Source of the DNA: CBFHWU01 sp965659665
Lineage (GTDB): Bacteria > Bacteroidota > Bacteroidia > Flavobacteriales > Flavobacteriaceae
Assembly (NCBI GenBank): GCA_965659665.1
Contig: CBFHWU010000015.1
Coordinates: forward strand, 1-64,000
DNA: 64,000 nt
Direction of reading: 5' to 3'
Position 1 is the first letter of the stretch, and the number at the start of each line of letters is the position of its first letter. Made by a program: the position numbers and the translations under genes. Positions 25,885 to 33,661 of this stretch are shown in pieces. Under the pieces are notes generated by a model that saw nothing but the letters and a program-made list of their open reading frames with translations, did no database searches and was not told the origin of the DNA.

Positions 25885-26590
25885 TTAGATGTCGATGTAA
25901 AAGTTGAAGGATCGGAAGTGCATTTTTATGATCTCCATGGATACAAATCGTATCCGCTTTTATTTTCTTCAGATTTCCAGAAATGGTTTTCAGTTTTGAT
26001 TCATGTACAATCCTTTTCACATGGTTCAAAACCCTATGAGGGTTAGTGAATATTGCCTCAGGGTGTGTTCTGGAAACTAAGGTTAAATCATCATTGTAAT
26101 TCCTGTCGGCAAAAGCTTCATAGCAAATCTCCATATTGTTTTGTTGAGCTATTTTTTCAATAGCAGAGTTGTAGGGAACATAAAGTTTTATGTCCTCAAA
26201 AATATTTCGGATGGCACGTAGGACAACAACCGCTTTTTTTGTGTTTTTGGCAATCAGTTGATAAAGGGCTCCATGAGGTTTGACATGATGCAGGGTACAG
26301 TTTTGCAGTGCAGCTCTTTGTTTAAAACAGGCCATTTGCTCCTCTAAACTCAGTTGTAATTCGGAATCGGAAATGTTCATCATTTTACGACCAAAATTTG
26401 CTTTATCAGGGAATGAAGGATGCACTCCAACTTTTACCCCATATTGAATCGCTAAAAGAATAGCGTGATCCATACTTTCCGTAGTTCCCGTATGTCCTCC
26501 ACAGGCGATACTACAGGACGAAATAAGCGGCATTAACAGATGCTCATTATTTATTCCTTCGCCAAGATCACAATTTAAATCAATCATCAA
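25874..26590 (-). CDS. pxpA: 5-oxoprolinase subunit PxpA (LamB/YcsF family)
   Basis: 238 residues. Family-defining start MIDLNCDLGEG, then SCSIACGGHTGT, VKVGVHPSFPDKANFGRK, HHVKPHGALYQ and ISGNLKKIKADTICIHGDH. These include the His and Asp residues presumed to form the metal or active site. It forms the ATP-dependent 5-oxoprolinase together with PxpB and PxpC. The start overlaps the Nramp-like gene by 4 bases. Confidence 0.94.
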   Translation of the reverse strand: MMIDLNCDLGEGINNEHLLMPLISSCSIACGGHTGTTESMDHAILLAIQYGVKVGVHPSFPDKANFGRKMMNISDSELQLSLEEQMACFKQRAALQNCTLHHVKPHGALYQLIAKNTKKAVVVLRAIRNIFEDIKLYVPYNSAIEKIAQQNNMEICYEAFADRNYNDDLTLVSRTHPEAIFTNPHRVLNHVKRIVHESKLKTISGNLKKIKADTICIHGDHKNALPILQLLHRHLNEF

Positions 26591-27831
26591 AAAAATGGAA
26601 TTCCAAGGACTTTAAAAATCCCTTTTATCCCTAAAAAAAAGGTTATCATTAAAATAGAAACGCCAAACACGTTTTGAGTAGTTGAATTTACAAAACTTCC
26701 CAATACAGATTTTTTATTCAGCACCCATAGCAGAACGCCTACAATGACGGGCAGCAAAATTCCGTTGGTAATCTGAGCAAACTGTATGATTTCGATGGGT
26801 TTAATTCCCAGAGACGAAAATAAAACCCCTAAGGTTAAAATAAAGATCCAAACAGATTTAAACTTTTTGGATTTTAGATTTCCCGACCATCCCAAACAGC
26901 CTTTGGCTACATACGCAGCCGCTAAAGGGGCAGTAATGGCCGAAGTAATCCCGGCCGAAAATAAACCTATGGATAAAAAATAAGTAGCAAAATCGCCATA
27001 CAAAGGAGTCAAACTTTTCGCTAAATCAGCAGCGTTTGTAATATTTACTTCACGAATTGAAGATGCCGTTATTATTATTGCAATAGAAATTAATCCCCCC
27101 AAAATAATGGACACTACAGTATCTTTTCGAACCGCTTTTAAATCCTCTTTTTTGTTCCATTTTTCTTTTACCAAAGAGGCATGTAAAAACAGATTATAGG
27201 GAACAACCGTAGTGCCAATTAATCCAATAATGGTAAGTAAGCTGTGTTTGGGAACAGAAGGAACAAAAGCACCCTTGAGAACTTCAAGTATATGAGGTTG
27301 CGTAATGACAGCAGTAATAAGAAAAGAAATACTCATTAGCAACACAAGAGTGATTAAAGCCCTTTCCAAAATCACATAGTTCCCAAAGTATAACAACACA
27401 AAAGCGATACCCCCAATAATTAGACTCAGAACATTCAAATCATGTCCAAATATATCAAGAGTAATTTTTCCAAAAATAGTTTCCAGCCCTAAAATTCCAC
27501 CGCTAATATTTCCTGCTTCATAAGAGGCATTACCGATCACTATTGCTGATAAAATAAGGATAATCATCAACTTATTTGCCCAAGGATTTTTAATTTCAGA
27601 TTTGATAATTTCTGAAAGACCTTTTTGGGAAATTAATCCCAAACGAGCAGCCATTTCTTGTAAAATTAAAGTAGCAATGATGGACAATATCATCGCCCAT
27701 AACAAATCAAACCCAAAATGGACACCAGCCAAGGTGCATAATGTGACGGTGCCCGGACCAATAAAGGCCGCTGCAATGAGTGTTCCCGGACCAATATTAT
27801 TAAACATTTTTTTAATCATCCTTGGAAGCAT
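26587..27831 (-). CDS. Nramp-family membrane protein with altered metal-site motifs
   Basis: 414 residues with about 11 membrane helices and the LeuT-like Nramp layout. The canonical helix-1 DPGN motif is replaced by GPGT (residues 25-28). The helix-6 MPHN motif is replaced by VPYN (residues 210-213), so the Asp, Asn and Met that bind Mn2+ or Fe2+ are missing. This argues against an ordinary divalent-metal importer. B. subtilis also has an Nramp homologue (YcsG) beside its PxpA/B/C homologues, so the pairing is conserved. A role in 5-oxoproline or related uptake is a hypothesis. It overlaps DUF2891 by 20 bases; internal ATGs (residues 5 or 9) would reduce or remove this. Confidence 0.88.
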   Translation of the reverse strand: MLPRMIKKMFNNIGPGTLIAAAFIGPGTVTLCTLAGVHFGFDLLWAMILSIIATLILQEMAARLGLISQKGLSEIIKSEIKNPWANKLMIILILSAIVIGNASYEAGNISGGILGLETIFGKITLDIFGHDLNVLSLIIGGIAFVLLYFGNYVILERALITLVLLMSISFLITAVITQPHILEVLKGAFVPSVPKHSLLTIIGLIGTTVVPYNLFLHASLVKEKWNKKEDLKAVRKDTVVSIILGGLISIAIIITASSIREVNITNAADLAKSLTPLYGDFATYFLSIGLFSAGITSAITAPLAAAYVAKGCLGWSGNLKSKKFKSVWIFILTLGVLFSSLGIKPIEIIQFAQITNGILLPVIVGVLLWVLNKKSVLGSFVNSTTQNVFGVSILMITFFLGIKGIFKVLGIPFF

Positions 27832-28906
27832 TTAAAGCGTAAATAGCAAAACTTCCTAGCCAATGCCCGCCTTCATAACTGTCTCCTACAATATTGGGTA
27901 ATGAATAATGAATGTGTTGATGAGCAATAGTTTTTAAGTGTTTGTATTCAGGTAAATCTCCGATAATAGTATACAATGACCAAGCTCTTGAAAAATTCAC
28001 CCCATCGAGATGAACTAATTTACCATCTTTTCTGTCGGTAACTTCACCCACTGGAAGTTGAAAACTTTGTTGCTGTAATTGTGGTAAGAAGTTACTTAGC
28101 CACACTTTAAATTCGTCTTTAGTTTGAACTCTTTTCATGATAGCTGCTTCTTCCAAACACGGGGATAAAAAATCAAAACCGCTCGGTTCCCATGAAATGG
28201 GACATTGGGTGTCATGGAGATAAAATTCTTTTGCTCTTGTTTCAATCATTTCCTTGAGGGTGTGATCACCAAGCGTATGGGCATAATCCCAAGCAAAAGA
28301 GAGTCCAAATGCAGTATTGGTATGTTCTCCTACCCGAATGGGATACTTGAGTTTAGGAAGAAATTCCAGGTATTTTTGAACAATTAAATATGTCAAAGGT
28401 TGTAAGTTTTGTTCCAGTTCCCTTGCCGTTTCGTCATTCCAAGTATGTAATTCTTCTGCTAATTTCAGCAACCAGGCCCATCCGTAAGTTCGTTCAAAGT
28501 TCCTGTTATGTATTTCTTTAAAATACGCGACTTCAAGGCGTATATTTTCTTTAGAAATATTGTCTAAAAGAATTTTCTTTAATTCGCCCGATTGATCCAG
28601 GATGGGGAATTGTTTTAATAAGGTGACCAAGCTCCAATGCCCATGCACTGACGAGTGCCAATCAAAACAACCATAAAAAGCAGGATGTAAGGCTTTGGGT
28701 GATTTCAAATCTGAAACTCCTCCGAGAGTTTGACCAAGTTTGTTAGGGTATTCCACCTGAACACATTCAACAGGAAGGTTGACAAGTCTTTTGGCTTGTT
28801 CAAGATTCAATTCGGGTGCGTGAATAGCCTCAGAAGAGTATTCTTTTTTTTGTTGATCACATCCGATCAACAGAAAAACAATCACTCCAAAATATAGATA
28901 TTTCAT
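27812..28906 (-). CDS. DUF2891 protein, predicted lipoprotein
   Basis: 364 residues. Lipobox FLLIGC (Cys16) followed by DQQKKE. Family blocks: HPAFYGCFDWHSSVHGHWSL, RTYGWAWLLKLAEEL, RVGEHTNTAFGLSFAWDYA and EPSGFDFLSPCLEEA. The alternating Trp/His-rich segments suggest an (alpha/alpha)6-barrel, as seen in several sugar- or amide-processing enzymes, but no reaction is known. It heads the 5-oxoprolinase operon and overlaps the Nramp-like gene, which hints that it works on a precursor or relative of 5-oxoproline outside the cytoplasm. That function is inference. Confidence 0.85.
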   Translation of the reverse strand: MKYLYFGVIVFLLIGCDQQKKEYSSEAIHAPELNLEQAKRLVNLPVECVQVEYPNKLGQTLGGVSDLKSPKALHPAFYGCFDWHSSVHGHWSLVTLLKQFPILDQSGELKKILLDNISKENIRLEVAYFKEIHNRNFERTYGWAWLLKLAEELHTWNDETARELEQNLQPLTYLIVQKYLEFLPKLKYPIRVGEHTNTAFGLSFAWDYAHTLGDHTLKEMIETRAKEFYLHDTQCPISWEPSGFDFLSPCLEEAAIMKRVQTKDEFKVWLSNFLPQLQQQSFQLPVGEVTDRKDGKLVHLDGVNFSRAWSLYTIIGDLPEYKHLKTIAHQHIHYSLPNIVGDSYEGGHWLGSFAIYALNASKDD

Positions 28907-28950
28907 GATGTTGAATATTTTATTTTAAATGTAGAAAATAATTCACACAA

Positions 28951-28986
28951 AAAAACCCTCAAATTTGTTTCAAATTGAGGGTTTTT
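28951..28986 (-). terminator. Rho-independent-type terminator after pnp
   Basis: An inverted repeat with core CCCTCAAATTTG and CAAATTGAGGG, flanked by A5 and T5 runs, forms a stem of about 15 pairs with a short loop. It lies 22 bases past the pnp stop, upstream of the DUF2891 gene. The flanking A and T tracts make it potentially bidirectional. Confidence 0.8.
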
Positions 28987-29007
28987 AAAAAATCAGTTGA
29001 AGTAGGG

Positions 29008-31212
29008 TTATTTACGATCTCTACTTCGGTTATCTCTGCGTCTATCGCCACCCCCTTGTTTGCGTGGTGGTCGCTCAACATAGCCTTCAGGTTTTTCTAA
29101 AAGAGCTTTACGAGATACTTTTTCTTTACGTGTTCTGGGATCAAGACCAAAGTATTTAACTTCAAAGACATCCCCTAAATTCACGACATCGCTTACATTT
29201 TCGGTACGTTCCCATGCTAATTCACTAACATGTAGTAGAACTTCGTTTCCGGGTGCTTCTGTGTATTCTACCACTGCACCAAAATCAAGCATTTTAATCA
29301 CTTTAACCTCATAAGTTTCTCCTTTATTAGGCTTGAATATAATCGAATCAATTTTAGCTAATACCGCCTCAATACCTTCAGAGCTAACTCCTAAAATCTC
29401 AACAATTCCTTCTTCAGTCACGGGGTCTTCATTGATTACGATGGTGGTTTCGGTTTCTTTTTGGAGTTCCTGAATAACTTTACCTCCAGGTCCAATTAAA
29501 GCACCAATAAATTCATTAGGAATTACACGAGTGACCATGCGTGGTGCATGTGACTTGACATCGGCAGCTGGATTGGCTATGGTTTCGGTAAGCTTGTCCA
29601 AGATGTGTATACGACCCTCTCGGGCTTGTTTTAAAGCTTGAATCAAAATTTCGTACGATAGCCCTTTGATTTTAATATCCATTTGACAGGCTGTAATTCC
29701 GTTGGCGGTTCCAGTAACTTTAAAGTCCATATCGCCTAAATGATCCTCATCCCCCAAAATATCTGACAATACCGCAAAACGCTCTCCATCCGAGATGAGT
29801 CCCATAGCAATCCCAGAAACAGGGTTAGTAATTTGAACACCTGCGTCCATAAGGGCCATAGTCCCTGCACAAACAGTAGCCATGGAAGAGGAACCGTTGG
29901 ACTCTAAAACTTCAGAAACCACACGTACAGTGTATGGACAATCGTCAGGCATTACTTTTTTAAGCGCGCGTTGAGCTAGATTACCATGTCCTATTTCACG
30001 GCGTGATGTTCCTCGTAATGGCCTTGCTTCTCCGGTACAAAAAGGAGGAAAATTATAATGTAAATAAAAATTCTCTTCCCCTTGATTAGTAGGTAGATCG
30101 ATTACGTTAGCTTCACGTGAAGTTCCTAGAGTAACGGTTGCTAATGCTTGCGTTTCCCCTCTTGTAAATACCGATGAACCATGCGTGGAAGGTAAGTAAT
30201 CTACCTCACACCAAATGGGACGAATGTCAGTGGTTTGACGTCCGTCTAAACGCACACCTTCTGTCAACACCAACTCGCGAATGGCTTCTTTTTGAGCTTT
30301 GTTGTAATATTTACTTATTAGAACACTTTTTTCTTCTGACTCTTCTTCAGAGAATTCAGCGAGTAATGCCTCTTTGACTTGTCCAAATTTTTCGCTACGT
30401 TCTTGTTTTGATGAGCCTAACTTAGCAATTTCGTAACATTTATCGTATACAAAATCATGTACACGTTGTTGTAGTGCTTCGTCTTGGTCTTCGGTTTCAT
30501 ATTCACGAGTTTCTTTTTTGCCAACGGCTTCAGCTAGACGAACTTGAGCTTCAATTTGTTTTTTGATTGCCTCGTGTCCAAATCGTATTGCCTCGGCCAT
30601 AAGCTCTTCGGAAACTTCATCAAATTCGCCTTCGACCATAGCCACGGAATCAATGCTGGCACCAATCATGATATCAACACTAGAATCGGCAAGTTGAGTT
30701 CTACTCGGATTGATTATGAATTCACCATCGATTTGAGCTACCCGAACTTCAGAAATAGGATACTCAAAAGGAATATCGGAAAGTTGGATTACTGTTGATG
30801 CTGCTAATCCTGCCAAAGCATCAGGCATCACCTCATCATCATGCGACATCAATTGTATCATGAGTTGAGTTTCCGCATGATAATCTTTTGGAAATAGCGG
30901 ACGTAGTACTCGATCCACCAATCGCATGGTTAATATTTCTTCGTTGCTTGGTCGGGCTTCACGCTTAAAAAAACCACCTGGAAAACGACCTGCTGCTGCA
31001 AATTTTTCTCGGTAGTCAACGGTCAAGGGCAAAAAGTCCACGGGAGAGGCTTTACGAGCCGAAACAATGGTTGCCAATAACATGGCATTTCCCATACGGA
31101 CGACCACAGAGCCATCTGCTTGTTTGGCGAGTTTACCTGTTTCTAAGGTAATTAAACGTCCATCTCCTAAGTCAATAGACTCAGTAAATACTTTAGGTAT
31201 CATATTTTTCAT
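29008..31212 (-). CDS. pnp: Polynucleotide phosphorylase
   Basis: 734 residues, full length. A phosphorolytic 3'-5' exoribonuclease and RNA-tailing enzyme, trimeric. Two RNase PH-like domains are visible (first: GRLITLETGKLAKQADGSV, FLPLTVDYREKFAAAGRFPG; second: GVRLDGRQTTDIRPI, LHYNFPPFCTGEARPLRG). They are followed by a KH domain (NEFIGALIGPGGKVIQELQ) and an S1 domain (ETYEVKVIKMLDFGAVVEY), with a basic Arg-rich tail. An ATG three codons downstream of the chosen start is also possible. It follows rpsO by 77 bases, the usual rpsO-pnp order. Confidence 0.96.
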   Translation of the reverse strand: MKNMIPKVFTESIDLGDGRLITLETGKLAKQADGSVVVRMGNAMLLATIVSARKASPVDFLPLTVDYREKFAAAGRFPGGFFKREARPSNEEILTMRLVDRVLRPLFPKDYHAETQLMIQLMSHDDEVMPDALAGLAASTVIQLSDIPFEYPISEVRVAQIDGEFIINPSRTQLADSSVDIMIGASIDSVAMVEGEFDEVSEELMAEAIRFGHEAIKKQIEAQVRLAEAVGKKETREYETEDQDEALQQRVHDFVYDKCYEIAKLGSSKQERSEKFGQVKEALLAEFSEEESEEKSVLISKYYNKAQKEAIRELVLTEGVRLDGRQTTDIRPIWCEVDYLPSTHGSSVFTRGETQALATVTLGTSREANVIDLPTNQGEENFYLHYNFPPFCTGEARPLRGTSRREIGHGNLAQRALKKVMPDDCPYTVRVVSEVLESNGSSSMATVCAGTMALMDAGVQITNPVSGIAMGLISDGERFAVLSDILGDEDHLGDMDFKVTGTANGITACQMDIKIKGLSYEILIQALKQAREGRIHILDKLTETIANPAADVKSHAPRMVTRVIPNEFIGALIGPGGKVIQELQKETETTIVINEDPVTEEGIVEILGVSSEGIEAVLAKIDSIIFKPNKGETYEVKVIKMLDFGAVVEYTEAPGNEVLLHVSELAWERTENVSDVVNLGDVFEVKYFGLDPRTRKEKVSRKALLEKPEGYVERPPRKQGGGDRRRDNRSRDRK

Positions 31213-31289
31213 TTATAAGTTAAAAAAAGGGTTGTTGTGTTGTTGTCGTAGTACCCCCAATGAAAAACTATGATGCTTTTTCGAATCGC

Positions 31290-31559
31290 TTATTTTCGGA
31301 TATTTAATTCCTTTATTAAGGAACGGTAACGCTCAATATCTTTAGATTTTAAATAGTCAAGAAGACTTCGTCGTTTTCCCACTAACATCACTAATGATCG
31401 CTCAGTATTAAAATCTTTTTGATTTTTTTTCAAGTGTACTGTAAGATGGTTAATGCGTTCAGTAAACAAAGCAATTTGTGCTTCGGTTGAACCAGTATCT
31501 TTTTCAGATTTACCGTATTTTTTGAAGAGGTTTTCTTTAGCTTCTTTTGTTAAATACAT
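31290..31559 (-). CDS. rpsO: 30S ribosomal protein S15
   Basis: 89 residues, the normal S15 length. Blocks: GSTEAQIALFTERINHLT, HLKKNQKDFNTERSLVMLV and GKRRSLLDYLKSKDIERY. S15 binds the 16S rRNA three-way junction early in 30S assembly and in many bacteria represses its own mRNA. The 5' leader here carries a hairpin just after a good promoter (see 31591-31611), a candidate for such autoregulation. Confidence 0.97.
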   Translation of the reverse strand: MYLTKEAKENLFKKYGKSEKDTGSTEAQIALFTERINHLTVHLKKNQKDFNTERSLVMLVGKRRSLLDYLKSKDIERYRSLIKELNIRK

Positions 31560-31590
31560 GCCAATATTTTTGTAAATGATTTTTATGTAT

Positions 31591-31611
31591 CCGCTAAGAC
31601 TTTCTTAACGG
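31591..31611 (-). promoter_or_regulatory. Leader hairpin of rpsO mRNA, candidate S15 autoregulatory element
   Basis: On the minus strand CCGTTAAG (31611-31604) pairs with CTTAGCGG (31598-31591) in 8 pairs, including one U-G pair, around the 5-base loop AAAGT. It begins a few bases after the -7 element at 31616-31623, so it should sit at the very 5' end of the mRNA, about 32 bases before the ATG. No U-tract follows, so it is not a simple terminator. Autoregulation is inferred by analogy with other S15 leaders. Confidence 0.4.
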
Positions 31612-31615
31612 GATG

Positions 31616-31623
31616 CAAATATA
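31616..31623 (-). promoter_or_regulatory. -7 promoter element (TATATTTG) for rpsO
   Basis: The minus strand reads TATATTTG between accD and rpsO, about 56 bases before the rpsO ATG. The expected -33 region falls inside the end of accD and shows no clear TTTG. Confidence 0.55.
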
Positions 31624-31638
31624 ATATTTAAATTGTTA

Positions 31639-32505
31639 TTAAACTGTACTTTTAGTTAATCTTCGATTAAGAATTAAATCTAGATACATATTGACATTCT
31701 TTTTTAGATATTTACGATGGGTGATAAAATCTAGAAAACCGTGCTCTTTAAGAAATTCGGCCGTTTGAAAGCCTTTGGGTAATTCTTTTCCTGTGGTATC
31801 TTTTACTACTCTTGGTCCAGCAAACCCAATGAGTGCACCAGGTTCAGAGATGTTAATGTCCCCTAACATAGCAAAAGAAGCAGTCGTGCCTCCAGTTGTA
31901 GGATCTGTACACAGTGAAATATAGGGGATTTTTGCCTCAGCAAGCTGCGCTAACTTTGCAGAGGTTTTAGCCATTTGCATGAGCGAAATAGCGGCTTCCA
32001 TCATACGAGCTCCCCCTGATTTTGAAATCATTAAAAAAGGAATATTGTGTTGAAGAGCATAATCGGCTGCACGGTAAATTTTTTCGCCTACAACAGATCC
32101 CATTGAACCGCCAATAAAACTAAAATCCATACAACTAACGACAAGTTCATTTCCATTAGATTTACCGACTGCAGATCTCAATGCATCTTTATAATTCGTT
32201 TTTTGCTGAGCAGCTTTTAATCGATCTCTGTAGGATTTTGTATCATGAAACTTCAAAGGATCTTTTGATTTTAAATTTTTATCAAGCTCAACAAAGTCGT
32301 TGTCATCGAATAAAATTTTAAAATATTCTTTACTCCCGATTCGAACATGGTATCCATCTTCAGGAGAGACATAAAAATTTTCTTCAAGTTCTTTAGTATC
32401 TACGATTTTACCTGTAGGCGATTTATACCAAAGCCCTTGCGGAGTATCTTTTTTTTCTTGCGTAGAGGTCTGTATTCCTTTTTCTGTTCTTTTGAACCAC
32501 GTCAT
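31639..32505 (-). CDS. accD: Acetyl-CoA carboxylase carboxyltransferase subunit beta, without zinc-ribbon cysteines
   Basis: 288 residues. With AccA it transfers carboxyl from biotin to acetyl-CoA, giving malonyl-CoA for fatty-acid synthesis. The crotonase-fold core is intact: FIGGSMGSVVGEKI, SKSGGARMMEAAISLMQMAK, SLCTDPTTGGTTASFA and ALIGFAGPRVV. The N-terminal region that normally holds a CxxC...CxxC zinc ribbon instead reads WYKSPTGKIVDTKEL and YVSPEDGYHVRIG, with no Cys at all. I recall the same loss in other Flavobacteriia, so it is probably lineage-wide and functional. Confidence 0.93.
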   Translation of the reverse strand: MTWFKRTEKGIQTSTQEKKDTPQGLWYKSPTGKIVDTKELEENFYVSPEDGYHVRIGSKEYFKILFDDNDFVELDKNLKSKDPLKFHDTKSYRDRLKAAQQKTNYKDALRSAVGKSNGNELVVSCMDFSFIGGSMGSVVGEKIYRAADYALQHNIPFLMISKSGGARMMEAAISLMQMAKTSAKLAQLAEAKIPYISLCTDPTTGGTTASFAMLGDINISEPGALIGFAGPRVVKDTTGKELPKGFQTAEFLKEHGFLDFITHRKYLKKNVNMYLDLILNRRLTKSTV

Positions 32506-32522
32506 ATCGTGAATATTTTAAT

Positions 32523-32530
32523 CAAATATA
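32523..32530 (-). promoter_or_regulatory. -7 promoter element (TATATTTG) for accD
   Basis: TATATTTG on the minus strand lies 17 bases before the accD ATG at 32505, within the 32-base gap after fbaA. The resulting leader would be only about 10 bases long. Confidence 0.5.
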
Positions 32531-32537
32531 GAAAAAC

Positions 32538-33605
32538 CTAGAGAGTATTAACATTATTGAGGTCTTCAAAGGCTTGTTTTAATCTACTAACAAAAGTTTT
32601 TTCACCTTCACGTAGCCAAACTCGAGGATCATAATGTTTTTTGTTTGGAACATCTTTTCCTTCTGGGTTTCCAATTTGTTGTTGTAAATACTCTTTTTTG
32701 CTTTGGATATAATCTCGTATACCTTCCATATATGCGTACTGCATATCGGTGTCAATATTCATTTTGATCACTCCATATCCGATAGCTTCACGAATTTCTT
32801 CAAGACTTGACCCGGATCCTCCGTGAAATACAAAATCAATGGTGTTGTGATCAACTCCATATTTTTCGCTCACAAATTCTTGAGAATTTTTTAAAATTTT
32901 AGGAGTCAGCTTAACATTACCTGGCTTGTATACACCATGTACGTTTCCAAAGGCAGCGGCTACTGTAAACTGTGAACTAATTTTAGATAATTCTTCAAAT
33001 GCATAAGCCACTTCCTCGGGTTGTGTGTATAATTTTGATACATCAATATCAGTATTATCTACTCCATCTTCTTCACCACCTGTTACTCCTAGTTCTATTT
33101 CAAGTGTCATGCCCATTTTTGACATGCGTTCTAAATATTTTTTACAGGTTTCAATATTTTCTTCTAGAGGCTCCTCCGATAAATCAATCATGTGGGAGCT
33201 AAACAAAGGAATACCGGTTTCAGCAAAGTGTTGTTCACTTGCTTCTAAGAGACCATCTATCCAAGGAAGTAATTTTTTGGCAGCGTGATCGGTGTGTAAG
33301 ATCACGACAACTCCGTAGGCTTTAGCAAGTTGATGTACATGTTTTGCTCCTGCTATGGCTCCTTGGATGGCAGCTTGTTGATTGTCGTTGGAAAGTCCTT
33401 TTCCAGCATTAAATTGTGCCCCACCGTTTGAAAACTGAATAATTACTGGAGCGTGAAGGGAAGCAGCTGTTTCTAAAACACCATTAATTGAGTTTGATCC
33501 TACCACGTTAACGGCGGGGAGTGCAAATTGCTTTTCTTTAGCGAGCGTAAAAATTTCTTGAACTTGTTTTCCAGTGGCGACACCAGCTTTAATGGATAGA
33601 CTCAT
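32538..33605 (-). CDS. fbaA: Class II fructose-bisphosphate aldolase
   Basis: 355 residues, the class IIA length. Zinc-dependent cleavage of fructose-1,6-bisphosphate to DHAP and glyceraldehyde-3-phosphate. Motifs: LHTDHAAKK (zinc His and catalytic Asp), SSHMIDLSEEPLEENI, ELGVTGGEEDGV, VHGVYKPGNVKL and FVFHGGSGSS (zinc His and phosphate loop), with KMNIDTDMQYAY near the C-terminus. It is a single gene with its own promoter; accD follows 32 bases later. Confidence 0.96.
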   Translation of the reverse strand: MSLSIKAGVATGKQVQEIFTLAKEKQFALPAVNVVGSNSINGVLETAASLHAPVIIQFSNGGAQFNAGKGLSNDNQQAAIQGAIAGAKHVHQLAKAYGVVVILHTDHAAKKLLPWIDGLLEASEQHFAETGIPLFSSHMIDLSEEPLEENIETCKKYLERMSKMGMTLEIELGVTGGEEDGVDNTDIDVSKLYTQPEEVAYAFEELSKISSQFTVAAAFGNVHGVYKPGNVKLTPKILKNSQEFVSEKYGVDHNTIDFVFHGGSGSSLEEIREAIGYGVIKMNIDTDMQYAYMEGIRDYIQSKKEYLQQQIGNPEGKDVPNKKHYDPRVWLREGEKTFVSRLKQAFEDLNNVNTL

Positions 33606-33637
33606 TTTAATGTGGTTTTAGGATCAAAATTTAACCA

Positions 33638-33645
33638 CAAAAGTA
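33638..33645 (-). promoter_or_regulatory. -7 promoter element (TACTTTTG) for fbaA
   Basis: The minus strand reads TACTTTTG 32 bases before the fbaA ATG. The same variant precedes the SulP gene. The -33 position falls at the end of the upstream gene without a clear match. Confidence 0.5.
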
Positions 33646-33661
33646 TAAAGAAAAAAGAGAG

